Shown: positions 49,323 to 61,654 of the stretch, piece after piece | Numbering within the stretch: position 1 is the stretch's first letter | Layout: every line of letters starts with the position of its first letter | Origin: Burhinus oedicnemus | Taxonomy: Eukaryota > Chordata > Aves > Charadriiformes > Burhinidae | Direction of reading: 5' to 3' | NCBI GenBank assembly: GCA_008921705.1 | Contig: VFFE01007017.1 | Span: forward strand, 564,690 to 628,689 | Length of the DNA: 64,000 nt | Notes under the pieces: generated by a model | Database searches by the model: none | Told to the model about the DNA's origin: nothing | What the model saw: the letters and a program-made list of their open reading frames with translations, nothing else | Translations under genes and position numbers: made by a program

Positions 49323-49476
49323 TGGACAGAGATGGGTAAGGAAGTCTGTAGGCAGTGCAGCTATGGAATCCGTTATATGCCTGCGTGCCACCAGGAGGTC
49401 CATTGTCCCTGCGGAGGGTCAGGAACCTAGTTCGGATGGAGAGAGGGTGAATGCCCTAAGAAATCTTCTAGGAAAG
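49323..49476 (+). other. Candidate internal exon, unverified
   Basis: The acceptor TTCCTTTCTGCACCGTTTCAG (ending 49,322) and donor GGAAAG|GTAAAT (GT at 49,477) bracket 154 nt. With one spare base at the start, 51 codons are open to the donor, ending in phase 0. The translation includes the segment EPSSDGERVNALRNLLGK, which looks protein-like but matches nothing I know. The interval has more CpG (CCGTTAT, GCGTG, GCGGAG, TTCGGA) than its surroundings, a mild sign of constraint. The frame also stays open beyond the donor to a stop at 49,549-49,551. Confidence 0.2.
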
Positions 49477-52400
49477 GTAAATTTGAGTCTTGATCATTTG
49501 GAAAACGTAGATGCTTTTCCCAAGCATGAAGAGGAATGGTTTTGTTTTTAGCATTTAGCATGCCAGTATGTTTGCCAGAGGTGTTTCTCCTTTACAGCAG
49601 AGACTTGATTGAGCAGGAGGTAACCAAGCTATGCTGCCCCCTTGGCACTGACCAGAAAGGGTTCTCCTTTCTCAGAACTTGGAGCAGGGTTTATTCAAGT
49701 GTAGCATAGGTGGAGGACATACACTAGCTGCAATTTCTGCTTTAGATGCTTCTGAGCCTTCACCTAGGCTGGGAGATGCAAGGAGACTGGCGTTGCTTGA
49801 ACTGTCTTGGGTGCTTCCAGAGTTTGCTGTTTGTGACCTGTGGGTTCAAAACTAAGCTATTTTATTACTTAGTTATGTTTCTTTGGAGGATGTCAGTCTT
49901 TTGGGATATTGAAGGTTGAAAACTTCCTTTTTCTCATTGGTCTAGTATAAACGGGGTATGCTACTGGCTTTGTATCCACTTTCGGTAACGCAGCTGATGA
50001 CCACAGGGAGAACTTAAGCTTGGGCAATACTAAAGATTGGTTGACGTAAGTAAAGTAGGAGTGGTTTATTTTTTGCACCAAGGCAGGCATTTAGTTCTTG
50101 TTAACTATGTTTAGACAGCACCTCCTGCCCCCCCCCATGTTAATCGGTTTTGAGACTGCAAGTCAAAACAACTTGTTTTGTGGAGATGCTTTTGATGAAC
50201 CATTTCTCAAGCCATTGTGATCCTAACAAACTTAGAATATAGGAGTAGGATAAACATATGGGAATCAAGACTTAGAGACAAGACATTCCAAGTGTACTGT
50301 GGGAATATAGATAAACTAGATGGTTCAGGTCCCAAAAGACCCAGTTGGAGGCACGGTTCCTTGGTGCTCCTACAACATTCATTCTTTTTGCTGCACCTAG
50401 TTTCTGTTAGACCAAGTAAATGACACGTATGACAGAGGGTTGCAAGCTGTCCTCAGGGTTTCACTTCCTAATGGTGTTTTTCAGTACTTTAGTTGGAGAA
50501 GATGCTGATACTACCTTTTTATTTCTGCTCAAGTAAGCCTGTGGGTTTTGAGTACTTGTAGTGTAACTGGTCATTTGAGCTTTGCAAATATAGTAAATGT
50601 TAATTAAGTTTGGCTTAATTGCAGTCTAATCTGATTTGGAGCCCATACCTGAGACTTCCATTGTCTGTATGTAAAAATAAAAATCTATTGTTTTGAACTG
50701 GAGAGGTTGTTGGTGTTATAGTAAAGTTCTTAATAGAGTGAAATGCAGTTGAAGGTAGCAGAAACTACAATTCCCTATTTGTGTTGAGGCTTACTGCCAA
50801 GCTAGTCCCAGTAACTGTTCCTATGACAAAAGGACCTCTTAGTTTAAATATTTACTTGACTCTGTAGAGGTAAAAATAAAAGTGCTCCCCTTACTTCTTG
50901 CATTTCTGAGTCTTGCGGTCCAATTTCTCCTGTTTTGTATGCTCTGCACATACACACAGTATTTGGTAGTGGCTGCTGACTCCTTATTTTTCCCCACAAA
51001 CAGTTGCATGATGATGAGATGAAAGTGAGGAGGTGAGACGGGTAGAAGTGGAGGATGAAGGCCTTCCATGGGCATGTTATGTTGAATAAGGTGAGGATAC
51101 TGCAGGGTGGTTCTCTGAGCTTGATGGTTCTGCATGGCCAGTATGGGCCTGTGGTATGTCGCCCAGGCCTGATATGAACCTGGACTTTCACACTGGCAAA
51201 GAAGCATCTAAGATACCGCGTAAATCATGGGCATGGATGCAGTGATACACGTGAGGCTGGATTGTAGGATATTGGCTGGTCTGAGTTTATCTAGTTTATT
51301 TTAGCTATGGTGACCACTGCAGGTGGTTTGCTGGAGCTAATCTCCTGAGAAAATAATTGTAAGCGGATGCTGTGTGGCCTGTGGGTAGGAGAGATATGTG
51401 AGCTGAAGCAGTGAAAATGCGGTTGAGAATGCTAGTGGAGTGAGCGCAGGAAGTGCCTGAGTGGATGGATCCCTCTGGAAATAGAACTTGTTAGCCTGTT
51501 GTCTTGTGTACTGAGCGGGTGTTGGTGTATTTTTCTAGTTTGTTGCTCAGATGCCTTTACCGATTTCCTGGATTAAAATAGGACTATTATTTGTAAAAGC
51601 AGGACTCACTCAACAAGCAAGGGCTCTGAGTCTTACAACAAAATAAACAAAATTTAAAAACTCCCAAGTCCCAAATGGCGTACTTTGTTAATAGACTTCC
51701 TTTCCTTATCCTAGGAGTAGCAGAGGGTTTTATGGTCATGGAGGATGGAGTTAGAAGAGAACTTTTTGCTTTAGCTGTTAATGCTGAACTCTTGCACTTG
51801 CCAGCAAGGTACTTAAATTTTTAGTGCATACAGCAATGCTGTAAGAAAGTGTTTTATTGTTATTAAGTGCGGAGCAAGTTTGTCACATTAGTGCCATCTC
51901 TCTCGCAAAGCCTTTCTAATGTACCTGATACTGTGCTGCTTTTTTTGACCTGTGTCGATTTCACCCCCTAAAATCTTCTCTGCTCCTTTTAGTGTACGAA
52001 ATAATAAAACAACGAAAGACACGAATTGTATTATAAAGTTTTCCCAGTTGCTTTAGGCGTGCCTGTACTGTGTAGCACACTGTAGTGTAGGAACACCTGA
52101 ACTACTACTGCTGAATGGGGCTGACTGGAAATCCGAGATAAAATAATGGTCTGCCATCTCATGGCTAAATAACCACGGTGCAGCATTTCACCAACGTACC
52201 TAGTTGCTTGCCAGGTCCAAGAGTGAATAGTGCTGGTTTTGTTGCCTCTGCCACTTGGCTTGAGTTAGCTGCAGAATCTCATTGTGATGGATTCATGGAG
52301 TCATGTTGAAGTGAGCTCAGAGTCAGTGCCCCTTGTTGGCTTGTGTGTGTCCACTTGGAAATTCTAAGATAAGCATTTTATAACTCTGAAAAAGGAGGCA

Positions 52401-52800
52401 GAAAAACTAGGGGAGAGGCCAGGGAAAGCTAGACGCATTCATGGTTGCTCAGCTGGGTTGGGGTCAACACAGCGTAGTTCTTATTCCCCTGCTGTAATGA
52501 TGAGAAATCACATAGCTCCTTAGAGGGATACTCTTGCTGATCACGGGCTGTCAGTGCATTAATTACTGGGCTTGCACTTCATAGTAACTCTTTTAGCAGT
52601 TCATGTACTCTCAGTGAGTGTCATTTAATTGGGAGGATAATGCTTGTTTAAGCTTAATGCTGTGTGTCGAGTTCTAGTTTGCTGCAGCTCTTTTTCCAGG
52701 AGCTATTTAAAAGATTTCTTACATTTGTGAAAGTACAGTTGTCATAGGAGTGACTGCTCTTCCATTTCAAAATGGCAAAGCTCTGTAATTTTTTTGGTCA
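49477..52800 (+). other. Intronic sequence, nothing recognised
   Basis: Single-copy AT-leaning sequence. The overlapping open frames at 50,839-51,207 on the minus strand have no recognisable domain. No repeat family was seen. Confidence 0.4.
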
Positions 52801-52804
52801 CATT

Positions 52805-52934
52805 TATATTCTAACTTTTTTCCCTTTTACTTTACCTAGTGAAAGAACAGCTTTGGTGTTGAAGAGAAGACTCGGAAAGGAATGGGCCCTGTACTCTTGA
52901 AGCTGTTTGCGCTGATCCCAGGAATGCTGTAGAG
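52805..52934 (+). other. Candidate non-coding leader exon with short ORF
   Basis: The acceptor is textbook: branch point TTCTAAC (52,809-52,815) is followed by TTTTTTCCCTTTTACTTTAC and CTAG ending at 52,839. The donor AGAG|GTTAGT (GT at 52,935) is good. The 95-nt exon 52,840-52,934 has no frame suited to joining other exons, because its strong-context ATG (GGAATGG at 52,882) closes after 16 codons at TAG 52,930-52,932. That pattern fits an alternative 5' UTR exon carrying an upstream ORF, or an exon of a non-coding transcript. The exon is spliced onto nothing identifiable in the window. Confidence 0.3.
52882..52932 (+). CDS. Short ORF in the candidate leader exon
   Basis: ATG in strong context (G at -3, G at +4) gives MGPVLLKLFALIPGML and a stop two bases before the donor. 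The peptide is hydrophobic. It resembles a signal sequence but is too short to be more than a regulatory uORF. It is meaningful only if the exon is real. Confidence 0.15.
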   Translation: MGPVLLKLFALIPGML

Positions 52935-53203
52935 GTTAGTGATGTGGATGCTTAAGAGCTTTTGTAGAAATTGCCTTTTAATTTGTAATTAGCACACTCT
53001 TCAATAAATTCTGTGTTGAAGCAGTTCATATACCTGTCACAGAAGGAGCGTTAATTCAGGCACTGTCAGAACATGGTCCATTTAAAATTGCTCTACCCAA
53101 ACAACATTTAGGGTTTTGCTTATATATGTAGATGCTGTAGAAATACATCTCTGGGTGGTCACAGAAAGTTGCGTGGTGAAAAGCATGCTCAGAGTCAAGC
53201 TGC

Positions 53204-53230
53204 ATTAAACTTGGGGGTTTTAATTGATAG

Positions 53231-53271
<41 letters not shown>

Positions 53272-53279
53272 AAAAGGTG
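53204..53279 (+). repeat. 44-base A tract preceded by ATTAAA
   Basis: An uninterrupted run of 44 A (53,236-53,279) is by far the longest homopolymer in the window. An ATTAAA hexamer at 53,204-53,209 sits 26 nt upstream, the normal distance between a polyadenylation signal and a poly(A) tail. This fits the 3' end of a processed retrocopy. Avian CR1 does not leave A tails and bird retrocopies are scarce, so a slippage-grown microsatellite is the main alternative. I could not identify a parent gene or a target-site duplication. Confidence 0.5.
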
Positions 53280-56200
53280 AGAATGTTCATAATACAGGAG
53301 ACCGTAATACATTATTATTTTTTGAGCTTTTCAAGTCTCATTTTTACTTTGAGAGAATACTCCTGCTCTTCAGTAGAATGACAGGCTGGGAGAGGTCCAT
53401 TCTGTATCCACACAAAGGTAATATTATCTCTACTTTTGCCTCGAGTGACTTGTATTATGGTTTTATATCCTAATTTCTTTGGATTATGTACAAGCTGGGT
53501 AGACTGCTTGCTGTGAGTGTTCTTCCGAATAGCTATGTAGTCCTGCTACAAATATTATAGCCTACAAGAGGCTTCCTCTTGCAAGTAGAGTATTCAATCT
53601 AGTTTACTTTCACATTTTTTGTAAAGCTAAAGAGGATTAAGTGGATTTATCACCTGATGGATTTCTTCTTAACTATTGAAGTCAAAAAAGCTTGTAAAAC
53701 TATCAAATTCAGTAAAGCTTTGTTTTGCTGATGAAAAATGAATGTAGCAAGTAAAATTTGATGAAGTGGGGGGGACGAGGGGAGGGACAGACATAGGCAT
53801 GTTGAAGTGCTCCTAAGCAAAGAAGTGAATTTCCATAGGAGCCCTTGAGTTAAAATCTATTAAACCTGTCTGGTTACTGTAAAGGATTTCTAATCTTTGT
53901 TAGCTTACTTTAAAAGTATAGATGTGTGTGGTGTAGCTACTGAAGAGTAATGTCCACGCTTTGCTAGGACATCCTTTAACATATAGACCCTTTTGGAGCA
54001 AAAAGAAAAAAAAACATAGTGGAAAAAATGCTGCAGCAAGTCACAGACACAGATCTAGTTGGCATTGCTCTTTGAGGCATGTAGAGCTTAACAACTGTTC
54101 TTGTAAGTGGGGCTGTTTCTTATGGCTTTAGCTGTTCGTATGTTCTCACCATCTTTATCCTGTCTGGTATAAAACTGAGAGTTGTAAAGTGTTCATGGGA
54201 AGGTATCACTGCTAATTTAACAAAAGCATACAGAAAGACAAAAACCCAACATCAGCGCTTTCATTCTAGCTCTGTGCTGCTTCTTTAGTCTCCAGTGTTT
54301 TATTCATTAACGAAAAGAAAAAAAATCTGTCTACAAGGAGGTCTGATAGAAATATATCTTTTTTTACTTTCATAGAAAATACTTTGCTCCCTTCAACCTA
54401 TTGTGTTTAGAATTTGTTTGTTTTAAAATATATTCTACTTTATGGAGAATAAAAAAAAGATGAAAGGCTCATCTCCTTTCTCCTAAGTCTCCCTCTTGAC
54501 TTAGTAAAAGCAGTTAGTTTCAAGCAGACTATTGAATGCAGACTGTTTTATGAATCTGTGAAGGCTGTCTTATTAGTATCATGATCTGCTGTTCAGATAC
54601 TTATGTAGGAAATACTTCCTTGGCACTTTATGCATCCTGTTCTTCCAGTTCCGAGGACATGCAAGAACTGGCAGAGCTTATTAGCTTGGGTTTAGCGCTG
54701 CTGTGGTTATATTCTTTCAGACCCGAGCCAGCTATGTTTGATTCGGTTGCGCTCTCTATGGGGCCGTGTTGAGTTTCTTTCCATCTGTGGCATGACTTAC
54801 CTGTAGCTACACGGATAATAGTAAAAGTCGTGATGCAGTTTATAAATATATAGAAGATAATGCAATAAGGGAAGACAGCCAACCAACATGAATTTGTCAG
54901 GGAGAAAATTACATTGAACTGCTTAGTTTGCTTCCTTGACAGGTGAACTGGATTACTGCATAAGGGAGGGAAGGGATAGAAGTGATGCAACTTGAAGTGT
55001 ATAAGGTTTTGAAGGATGTTCTTTTGAATGTAATACATGTAGTGATTTTTTTAAAAAATGGGATCTTCCTTAAATCACTGTACTATAGGAGCAAAATTTA
55101 TTAAAAATGGTTCAGTGGAGCAGTTAACAGGGATTCAGGATCGCCTGGAAAGGTATTTAAAGTAGGTTTCCTTACTAGCTTGCCGTGCCTGGATTTATCA
55201 ATAATGGCATCCATTATTTACGTAATGGAGTAGTGTCTACTTACAAAATGCCCAGATGATGTCAGTTTGAGAGTAGGTGATATGGGCACCACAAAGGGTT
55301 TATATTAAGGTGTTTGACTTTGTAATTGGGGTAAGCTAAGTGTTTGTATGTGTTCATTTAACCTCATTCACCCAATATTTATTTGTTATACCACAGTAAC
55401 TCAGTGTATATAACCTGTGTATATTGAACTTACTGAGTTCGATGGCCTCTTCCAAAACACTCTTTTGTTTGTGGTACTTTTCTATCCTTCAGTGAAGTTT
55501 ACAGCAGTGAAACCTAGTACTTGAACAGAAGTGTTTGTTACCTTAAAAAATTATGTATCTGGATTTGAGGTTGTGGGACACCACTGGGTTACACATGTGG
55601 AAGGTTAGCAGCACTTTCGGAAAGTCCCAGGATTTTTCTCTTGTACTGGAGGGCAGTATAAGATTAGGCACTGTGGCATAGGCAGCTGCTCTTGCAGGCT
55701 CCTAGCGGTGCCACCTCCCTGCCTTTCCAATGATGGCATGGCAACAGATCCAGTTAGGCAGCTTGTCTGGACTCTAAAAGCAGGCTGCTCCTGCAGCCCC
55801 TCTTCTCTTTTTGCTTTCTGTGTGCACAGTCCAAAACATACGCTGCTGTCTGAGTGGCTGTTTGAGCTTCAGGAAGGATGGAGGGACAAAGGATGGGAAG
55901 AAGTAGTGCTTGAGGTGTTCACGGTGTGGGTTATTGTTTGGATTGTTGAAGGGTGTACACGCAGGAAAAATAACTTCTGTATCCTTTTTGCTAGGTTGCT
56001 GGAGGAGTTGTCAGTGCTTCCCACAGCACCTCAAGCCTTTTTCCTTGCAGGACTCTGCCCTAATGTTTGTTTATTTGTAGTAGCTCCTTTAGTCTGCCAC
56101 AGAAAGAAAATGTACGAGTAGGGAGGAGTGACCATATTTTTTAAGAGCTTTTGTAGAATAAGATATGAAATGTGGAAATAATTTGTTGTCTGGGGTGGTG

Positions 56201-58440
56201 TTAGAGAATTCTGACATACTGCTTTATTTTAAGCTCCCTGTGGTAGAAAGGGATGTTTACGTGCCGTGCTTTTGCATACACAATGCACTTCTCATAGTTG
56301 TCAGGTTATTGTGAAAGATTAATTTGCTGGCTCCCATAGAGGTAAGCACCAATATTTCACACTGGGTCAATAGTTTTCCTAGCGGTAGATTAACACCTGA
56401 AACTTCCTTTGACATGTTCCTATCTATTGATGATGCTGTAGTCTCTTGTGGATGTGAAACGTAGCAAGGGAAAAAATTATCTCTATTGAGGTTAATTCTG
56501 TGGAGATACTATTCTCTGGTTTGGTAATCCCAACTGCTGTTTCCCTGACTTCTTGGAGTATGGCTCTCACTCTTCGGCAAATGTTTGTTCTAGCAAAACT
56601 ACAAATTAAGTTGGTAATAGATACACCTTAGCAGCAGAGACCTCGTGCACCAGTGGTGTAATTGGAATAGCAAGAATGCTGTGAATGTGCCCCATTTTAT
56701 GGCCCAAATAGAGGGTATTGGAAGAGCTACTACTGATAGGTGCCTGTGAAATGCAAGCCTTAGGCAGTTGCTTGAAAAGACTCTACGTCCCATACATTGA
56801 AACAAACTGGAGGCACAGTAAACCTGGTTTTAGAGCTTTCTCTTGTTTGGTTATAACGTCAAAAAGCTGCCTGGGTGAAATCTCAAAGGCATGTTCCTGT
56901 AGATGCAGGAATAACTATACAAAATGGTGGAAGACAAAACCAATGTGCAGTTTTTAGAAGTGAGCAAATAACAATGGAGAAGTAGGCTGGCATCTGACTG
57001 TATTGCAGTGAGAGTTTGTTAGAAATACTGTTTACTCTTCCGTTTTGCTAAAAGGTCACCTTTAGAGAGAAAAAAAAGGAAAGATGAAAAGTCACCCCTG
57101 TAATACCTGCATGAGAGAAGTGCTAGCCAAGAGGCTACTACTCTCTGCTTTGCTCCATGGTTCAGGATGACAAAACTTTTCCTGTGTTAGAGATGGGTAT
57201 CTTACTACAACTTCTATTTAGTCCTCTAATATGGAAGCCTTGCACAAGTACTTCCTCTAATGGGGAATGTATAGCTACTGTGAAAGGCCCTGTACCTTAC
57301 ACCCAGTAAGCTGGCTTTGTTGCTTCTGTGCAGTTTGTCAGAGTTGAACTGGTCACTCTTTCGAATGATGCCATCCGTCTCTTGAACTTGGTTAACAAGA
57401 GTGACGTCAGGACTGTGACTGTGCTGTTACTTTTCAGCATGCAGGATACACTCTTGTGCCGAAGGCTGTCGTTATCTGGATGTGTTGTGGGAGTGTGTGT
57501 GTCTGAATGTATGCATTTTATGTAATATGTAACAGTGCTTGAATATCTTTACTTCAGGTACCTGAATATTGCTACCCCTCTGAGCCGTGTGTAAATTACT
57601 CAGCTTTTAGAACATCCTTTCTTTGTTCAAATAGCAACTGTTAGCAAGCAAGTTGATGTAAAAAGCCAAAACATCTTCCTTTTTCTCTCACTCTTTGTTC
57701 CCAGATTGAACAATCTGGAGTGTGTACTAGAGGGAACATCTGCAAATTCTGACAGAGAAGTAAAATCAAATTAAAGAAAGGAATGTATGGTAAAAACGTA
57801 AAGGAATATATGAACGTGTAAGAGAAGAAGCCTTTGCTGTGGTACTATTGTTGCAATTAAATCTTAGCATTTAGCATTTATTTACCTCATTTTTTAATGT
57901 GTTTTTGTTTGGCAACATATTGCTGGGTTTCATTCTGTTTATTGCATCGTGTTTGTATTAAAAATAAACGAGTAGTTATCCTTATTCTGTGCACTGCTTA
58001 CTGTCAAAGCTTAAAAGGGACACAAAGCTAGAGAAAAGGGATAGCGTTGAAAAAAGCTGTCTTCTCACTTCTGGAGAGCAAGTTCTGTCCCAGGTTCTTT
58101 GCATGCAGAAATAGCCAAGCACTCTGCAGGATGTCCAAGTGAGTCCATACACTTTCACAGATGCACTGCAGAAGCCAGGACTTGTAATAAATAACTAGTA
58201 AGTAATTTCTGTAGCTGTAAATCACATTGCAGTGCATATGATATACAATTACTGTCTTTTTTTTTTTTTTCCTTGCTGTTGATGATGTGTTTTCCTCCAG
58301 CAAGGAAGAGTATTTCCTTAGTGTGTGTATCTGTAGATGAATCCAATGGGAGAATGGGTTCAGTAGTTGTGCTTTTACTATGTGGATGTTCAGGCTCTTC
58401 TGGGATAAATTTAGTTAAAAAACAGTGGCCACTGTAGTAG
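53280..58440 (+). other. Intronic sequence, nothing recognised
   Basis: AT-rich. A G-rich word at 53,768-53,786 (runs of 7, 4 and 3 G) could form a G-quadruplex. The plus-strand frame 55,708-56,121 (137 codons) has no domain or splice context and is read as chance. Confidence 0.4.
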
Positions 58441-58444
58441 TTTC

Positions 58445-59089
58445 TGATATAGAATGTACTTTAGAAAATGAATGACAAACGTAGTTTAGGGATAAACAAA
58501 TCACTAAAGTTAAACTATAGCAGGCTATACTGTGTACTTAACCAAAAGATAACATGAACTTAAAATGCTGCTAAGCTTTGAAAACAGAGACTGAGGCCCA
58601 AGGATGGGAAGAACTGAGAACATGAACCTACAAGATAAAGGATGGTTTATCACCCGAATGACTAAACCGAGCTCAAAGACTATGTGATAAATGACAGATA
58701 GGGGAGCTAACAAGCAAGTTAACCAGAAGAAGCCAATATTGTGGTTTGACAATGCTACAATTTGGGAAAGGTGAAAAGTTGACAACAAGGAAGACTGCCA
58801 GCCTTCATCCAGAAGACCCCCGAAGAAGACCACCAGATAAGACTGTGCCTGCGCAAGGAGGAGTGAACTTTATGATAATTAGTTCTTGAAAGATACCGCC
58901 TATTTTTGGGAAAGATTTACCTGTTCATGAATATGTATGAGATACTTACATTTAAGATGTAACCTAAAGAAGCTTGGGTGTGCACGATAGGTGGAACGAT
59001 CCCCCATGCACCCAGCACTGTAATAAAGAATGCCTGCTTTCTAAAACTTCAAAATAAGTCTTAGAGAGTGTATTTTAACCGTTTTTTCA
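58445..59089 (+). mobile_element. Probable solo LTR of an endogenous retrovirus
   Basis: The segment has the layout of an avian ERV LTR. A long A-rich U3 comes first, then a GC-richer core with TGTGCCTGCGCAAGGAGG (about 58,843-58,860). Near the end comes a polyadenylation signal within GTAATAAAGAATGCCTGC (about 59,021-59,038), followed by a T/A-rich U5. Putative ends are TG at 58,445 and CA at 59,088-59,089, flanked by GTTTC on the left and GTATC on the right, a possible 5-bp target duplication with one mismatch. No gag, pol or env sequence adjoins it, so it would be a recombination-derived solo LTR. Exact ends are uncertain and the family (ERVL-like from the 5-bp duplication) is inference. 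Confidence 0.55.
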
Positions 59090-61000
59090 GTATCATTTCT
59101 GCATCCTTCAGTAGCACTGGGAGAATTCTTTTCAGAGAGCTGCAGCTTCAATCCTGATTTTCTTTCTGTAACTTTGGTTATTACTGGACAAAGGGGCTAG
59201 TACAGTGGTGAGACATAAGTGAGTAACCATAGTTATTGATGATAGATTTCCTTGGGAAATCTTACCACTTCTGAATAGTTGTTGTTGTTATTAAAACAAA
59301 ACACCTGGCAGCGTTGATCTGAACCAGCTGTTCTATACTACATGGTGCTGTGCATGAAAATAGCATTGCAAGCTAGAATAGTAAACACTTAAAAAGGGGG
59401 GTGGGGGAAGGCAGAAAATTTAAAGTTAAGAAAACCCACGTTGCATCTGATCTAGATTCTGGTAAGAAAGGTCTCTTGTACTCCTTTTATTTTTCGAGAA
59501 TAATTAGTTCTATTGTAACTGAAATTTAAACAAATTTATTTTTTTATGAGATAAGAAAAGCAGGAAAAATGTTGTCTTACAAATCCATTTGTAAGCTGCG
59601 ATACATCATTGTTATTTGCACTAATTATGTTGCAGACCAGATGTCGTCTTACTCGAGCAATCAGTTTTTCCTCTCTGCTGCTGCTTGTGTGATTTCGATT
59701 TATTTTTGTAAAGCAGCTGTATCGGTTACTGTGGCCTGGGCGTTGTAAGGCAGGATGAGGAATCCCTTCCCTTCAGCTTCGCAGTTCCTCTCCTTTCTGC
59801 ATCCCAGTGCTCGCCGGGAGGGACCAGCTGCACTCCACAATCAAACCAGCCTGGGCACTGGTACAGATGGCGGTGCAAAGCTCGGGAGGTCCGCCTGACT
59901 GCCAGGAGGATGTTTACTAATTCTGGGCTGGCAGTAGCTTGTAGGCAGAGGAACTTGCCATCTCCTATTAGTAATATCTTACAAGGGGAGGATTTGAAAA
60001 CTAAGATGCTTGCACTGAAATTCAAGAATTCGAGGTAGGATGAGGCCTAAATGAATATAAACTACTCATATTTCTTTGCATGATACTCCCCCCTCCCAAC
60101 TAACATTTAATTACATGACTAGCTTCTGTGAAGTTGTACTTCTTGTTGTCAGACTCTTCTGGAGTTATTCTTGCTGTTATAAAGAGAAACTGAACCAAAT
60201 GACAAGTAATGTAATTATGCATAATTTTCTGTGTTTAGGATGCTGGCTGTACAGAAATAAGTAAAAAAGATGTAGATTACATTTGTCATTCCACCTAACG
60301 AAGAAAATAATTGATTTTAGTTTGTCATGTGCATAGTTTTCAAAATACAGCCTGTTCTCAAGTGCGATAGTTCTGCTGTGAGGCAAGCTTGTTATTGACT
60401 TATATTAGCCAATGTTATTGGAAACGTAACAAAGTTGGAGAAGAACCCATCATATTAAAACAGTAATTTGCCTGTCTCTGAATGCTAAAGGCTTCATTTT
60501 TTCTCTTTGAATAAGAGCAGCTCGCTTTGGGGGGGGAGATTTCTAGCAGTCCTACTTAATCTTGCAGTATACTGCATAAAATTCTGTCGAGAAAGCGTTT
60601 ATTCACTGTGATACACAACTTTCATTTTGACACTATTACCAACCAGGAGTAGAACATGGGTAATGGAGAGGAAAACAGAAATACTTTTGAAAGTAGTTGT
60701 GGTAGATAATACACACACCAACCCCATTACTGGCAATAAAAAGTTAAGCTAAATAAGCATGAATTTTTGAAAACGCGGCTTTGTCCCTGTATGAGACACC
60801 AACCTTAATATCCAAGAATATCTACACCCACTCCAGTCATTTAATAAGTGTTCTAGTGAACACCAGAAAAAAATTTTCAGCAGTGCTAAATACTTAATTG
60901 AAGAACTGGGGAGAACTGGAAGAATGCATTCACTTAAGTAATCAACATTGCTTTAAAAGTCTGTAGGTTTAGTCTGCTTTGTAGGGTTTTTTTCGTGTTT
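59090..61000 (+). other. Intronic sequence, mildly CpG-enriched patch
   Basis: Around 59,735-59,900 CpG becomes more frequent (GGGCGTTG, TTCGCAG, CTCGCCGGGAGG, GGCGGTG), and an ORF on the minus strand overlaps it. I recognise no domain. It could be a regulatory element. The rest is AT-rich with no named repeat. Confidence 0.35.
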
Positions 61001-61005
61001 TTTTT

Positions 61006-61038
61006 GGGTTGGGGTTTGTTTGGTGTTGGGTGGTTGGG
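61006..61038 (+). other. G/T-rich quadruplex candidate next to a C run
   Basis: Four G-runs of 3-4 bases (GGG, GGGG, GGG, GGG) with loops of 2, 13 and 5 lie in a T/G-rich tract. It is followed at about 61,049-61,060 by a run of 12 C. One long loop makes this a weak quadruplex candidate. The C run could pair with the G-runs instead. Confidence 0.35.
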
Positions 61039-61654
61039 TTTTTTTCTTCCCCCCCCCCCCTTCTTATTTCTGTTTAATCCTTTATCTGACATGTTCACTG
61101 CTGGGGGACAGAAATCTTGTGTCTCTGATGGGGTATTTCTAAATGAGAAGGGCTGTATCCTGCCTTCGTTCTGTCCCAGTCTTCCTCTGAAAGTCTGGTA
61201 GCCCTCTTGACAGACTCTGTCCTGTCATTTGGGAACAGCAGTGTCTCTTGCGTGTTAGTGGGGAGCTAGAGCTGTTTTCTGTAAAGAAAGATTCACCGTC
61301 GGCTGTTTTGTCTTTTCATTCTTCGAGGCTCCAGAGAAGTGTCTCCATATGCAATGTGGGGAGACTGTTTCCAAACTCAGGGCTGGGAGCCGAAGGTGAA
61401 GTCTTGCTCTGCCTGAAGTCCTCAGGGCACAATGTGGTGTTTGAAGGCTGAAGATGAGACTGAGAAGGGTCGAGTTGCTTGTATCATCCCCAGAGGATCT
61501 TCTGCCACCCAGCAGAGAGGGGGTGGGGGAGGAGGAGCAGAAGAGGGAAAGTGAGGAGAAAAGACAGTGCTTTCCCCCCATCGTTACAATACTTGCTTAG
61601 TTACATGAAACATGGGAAAAACAGTAAAGATTCCTAGTGGCAGTGCATCTGCTG
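61039..61654 (+). other. Intronic sequence before CR1, nothing recognised
   Basis: No gene or named repeat was recognised. A purine-rich patch with GGGGGTGGGGGAGGAGGAG lies at 61,519-61,537. Confidence 0.35.

Noticed and set aside
58525..58833. 102-codon minus-strand frame
   Set aside because: It lies inside the probable solo LTR and has no recognisable domain.
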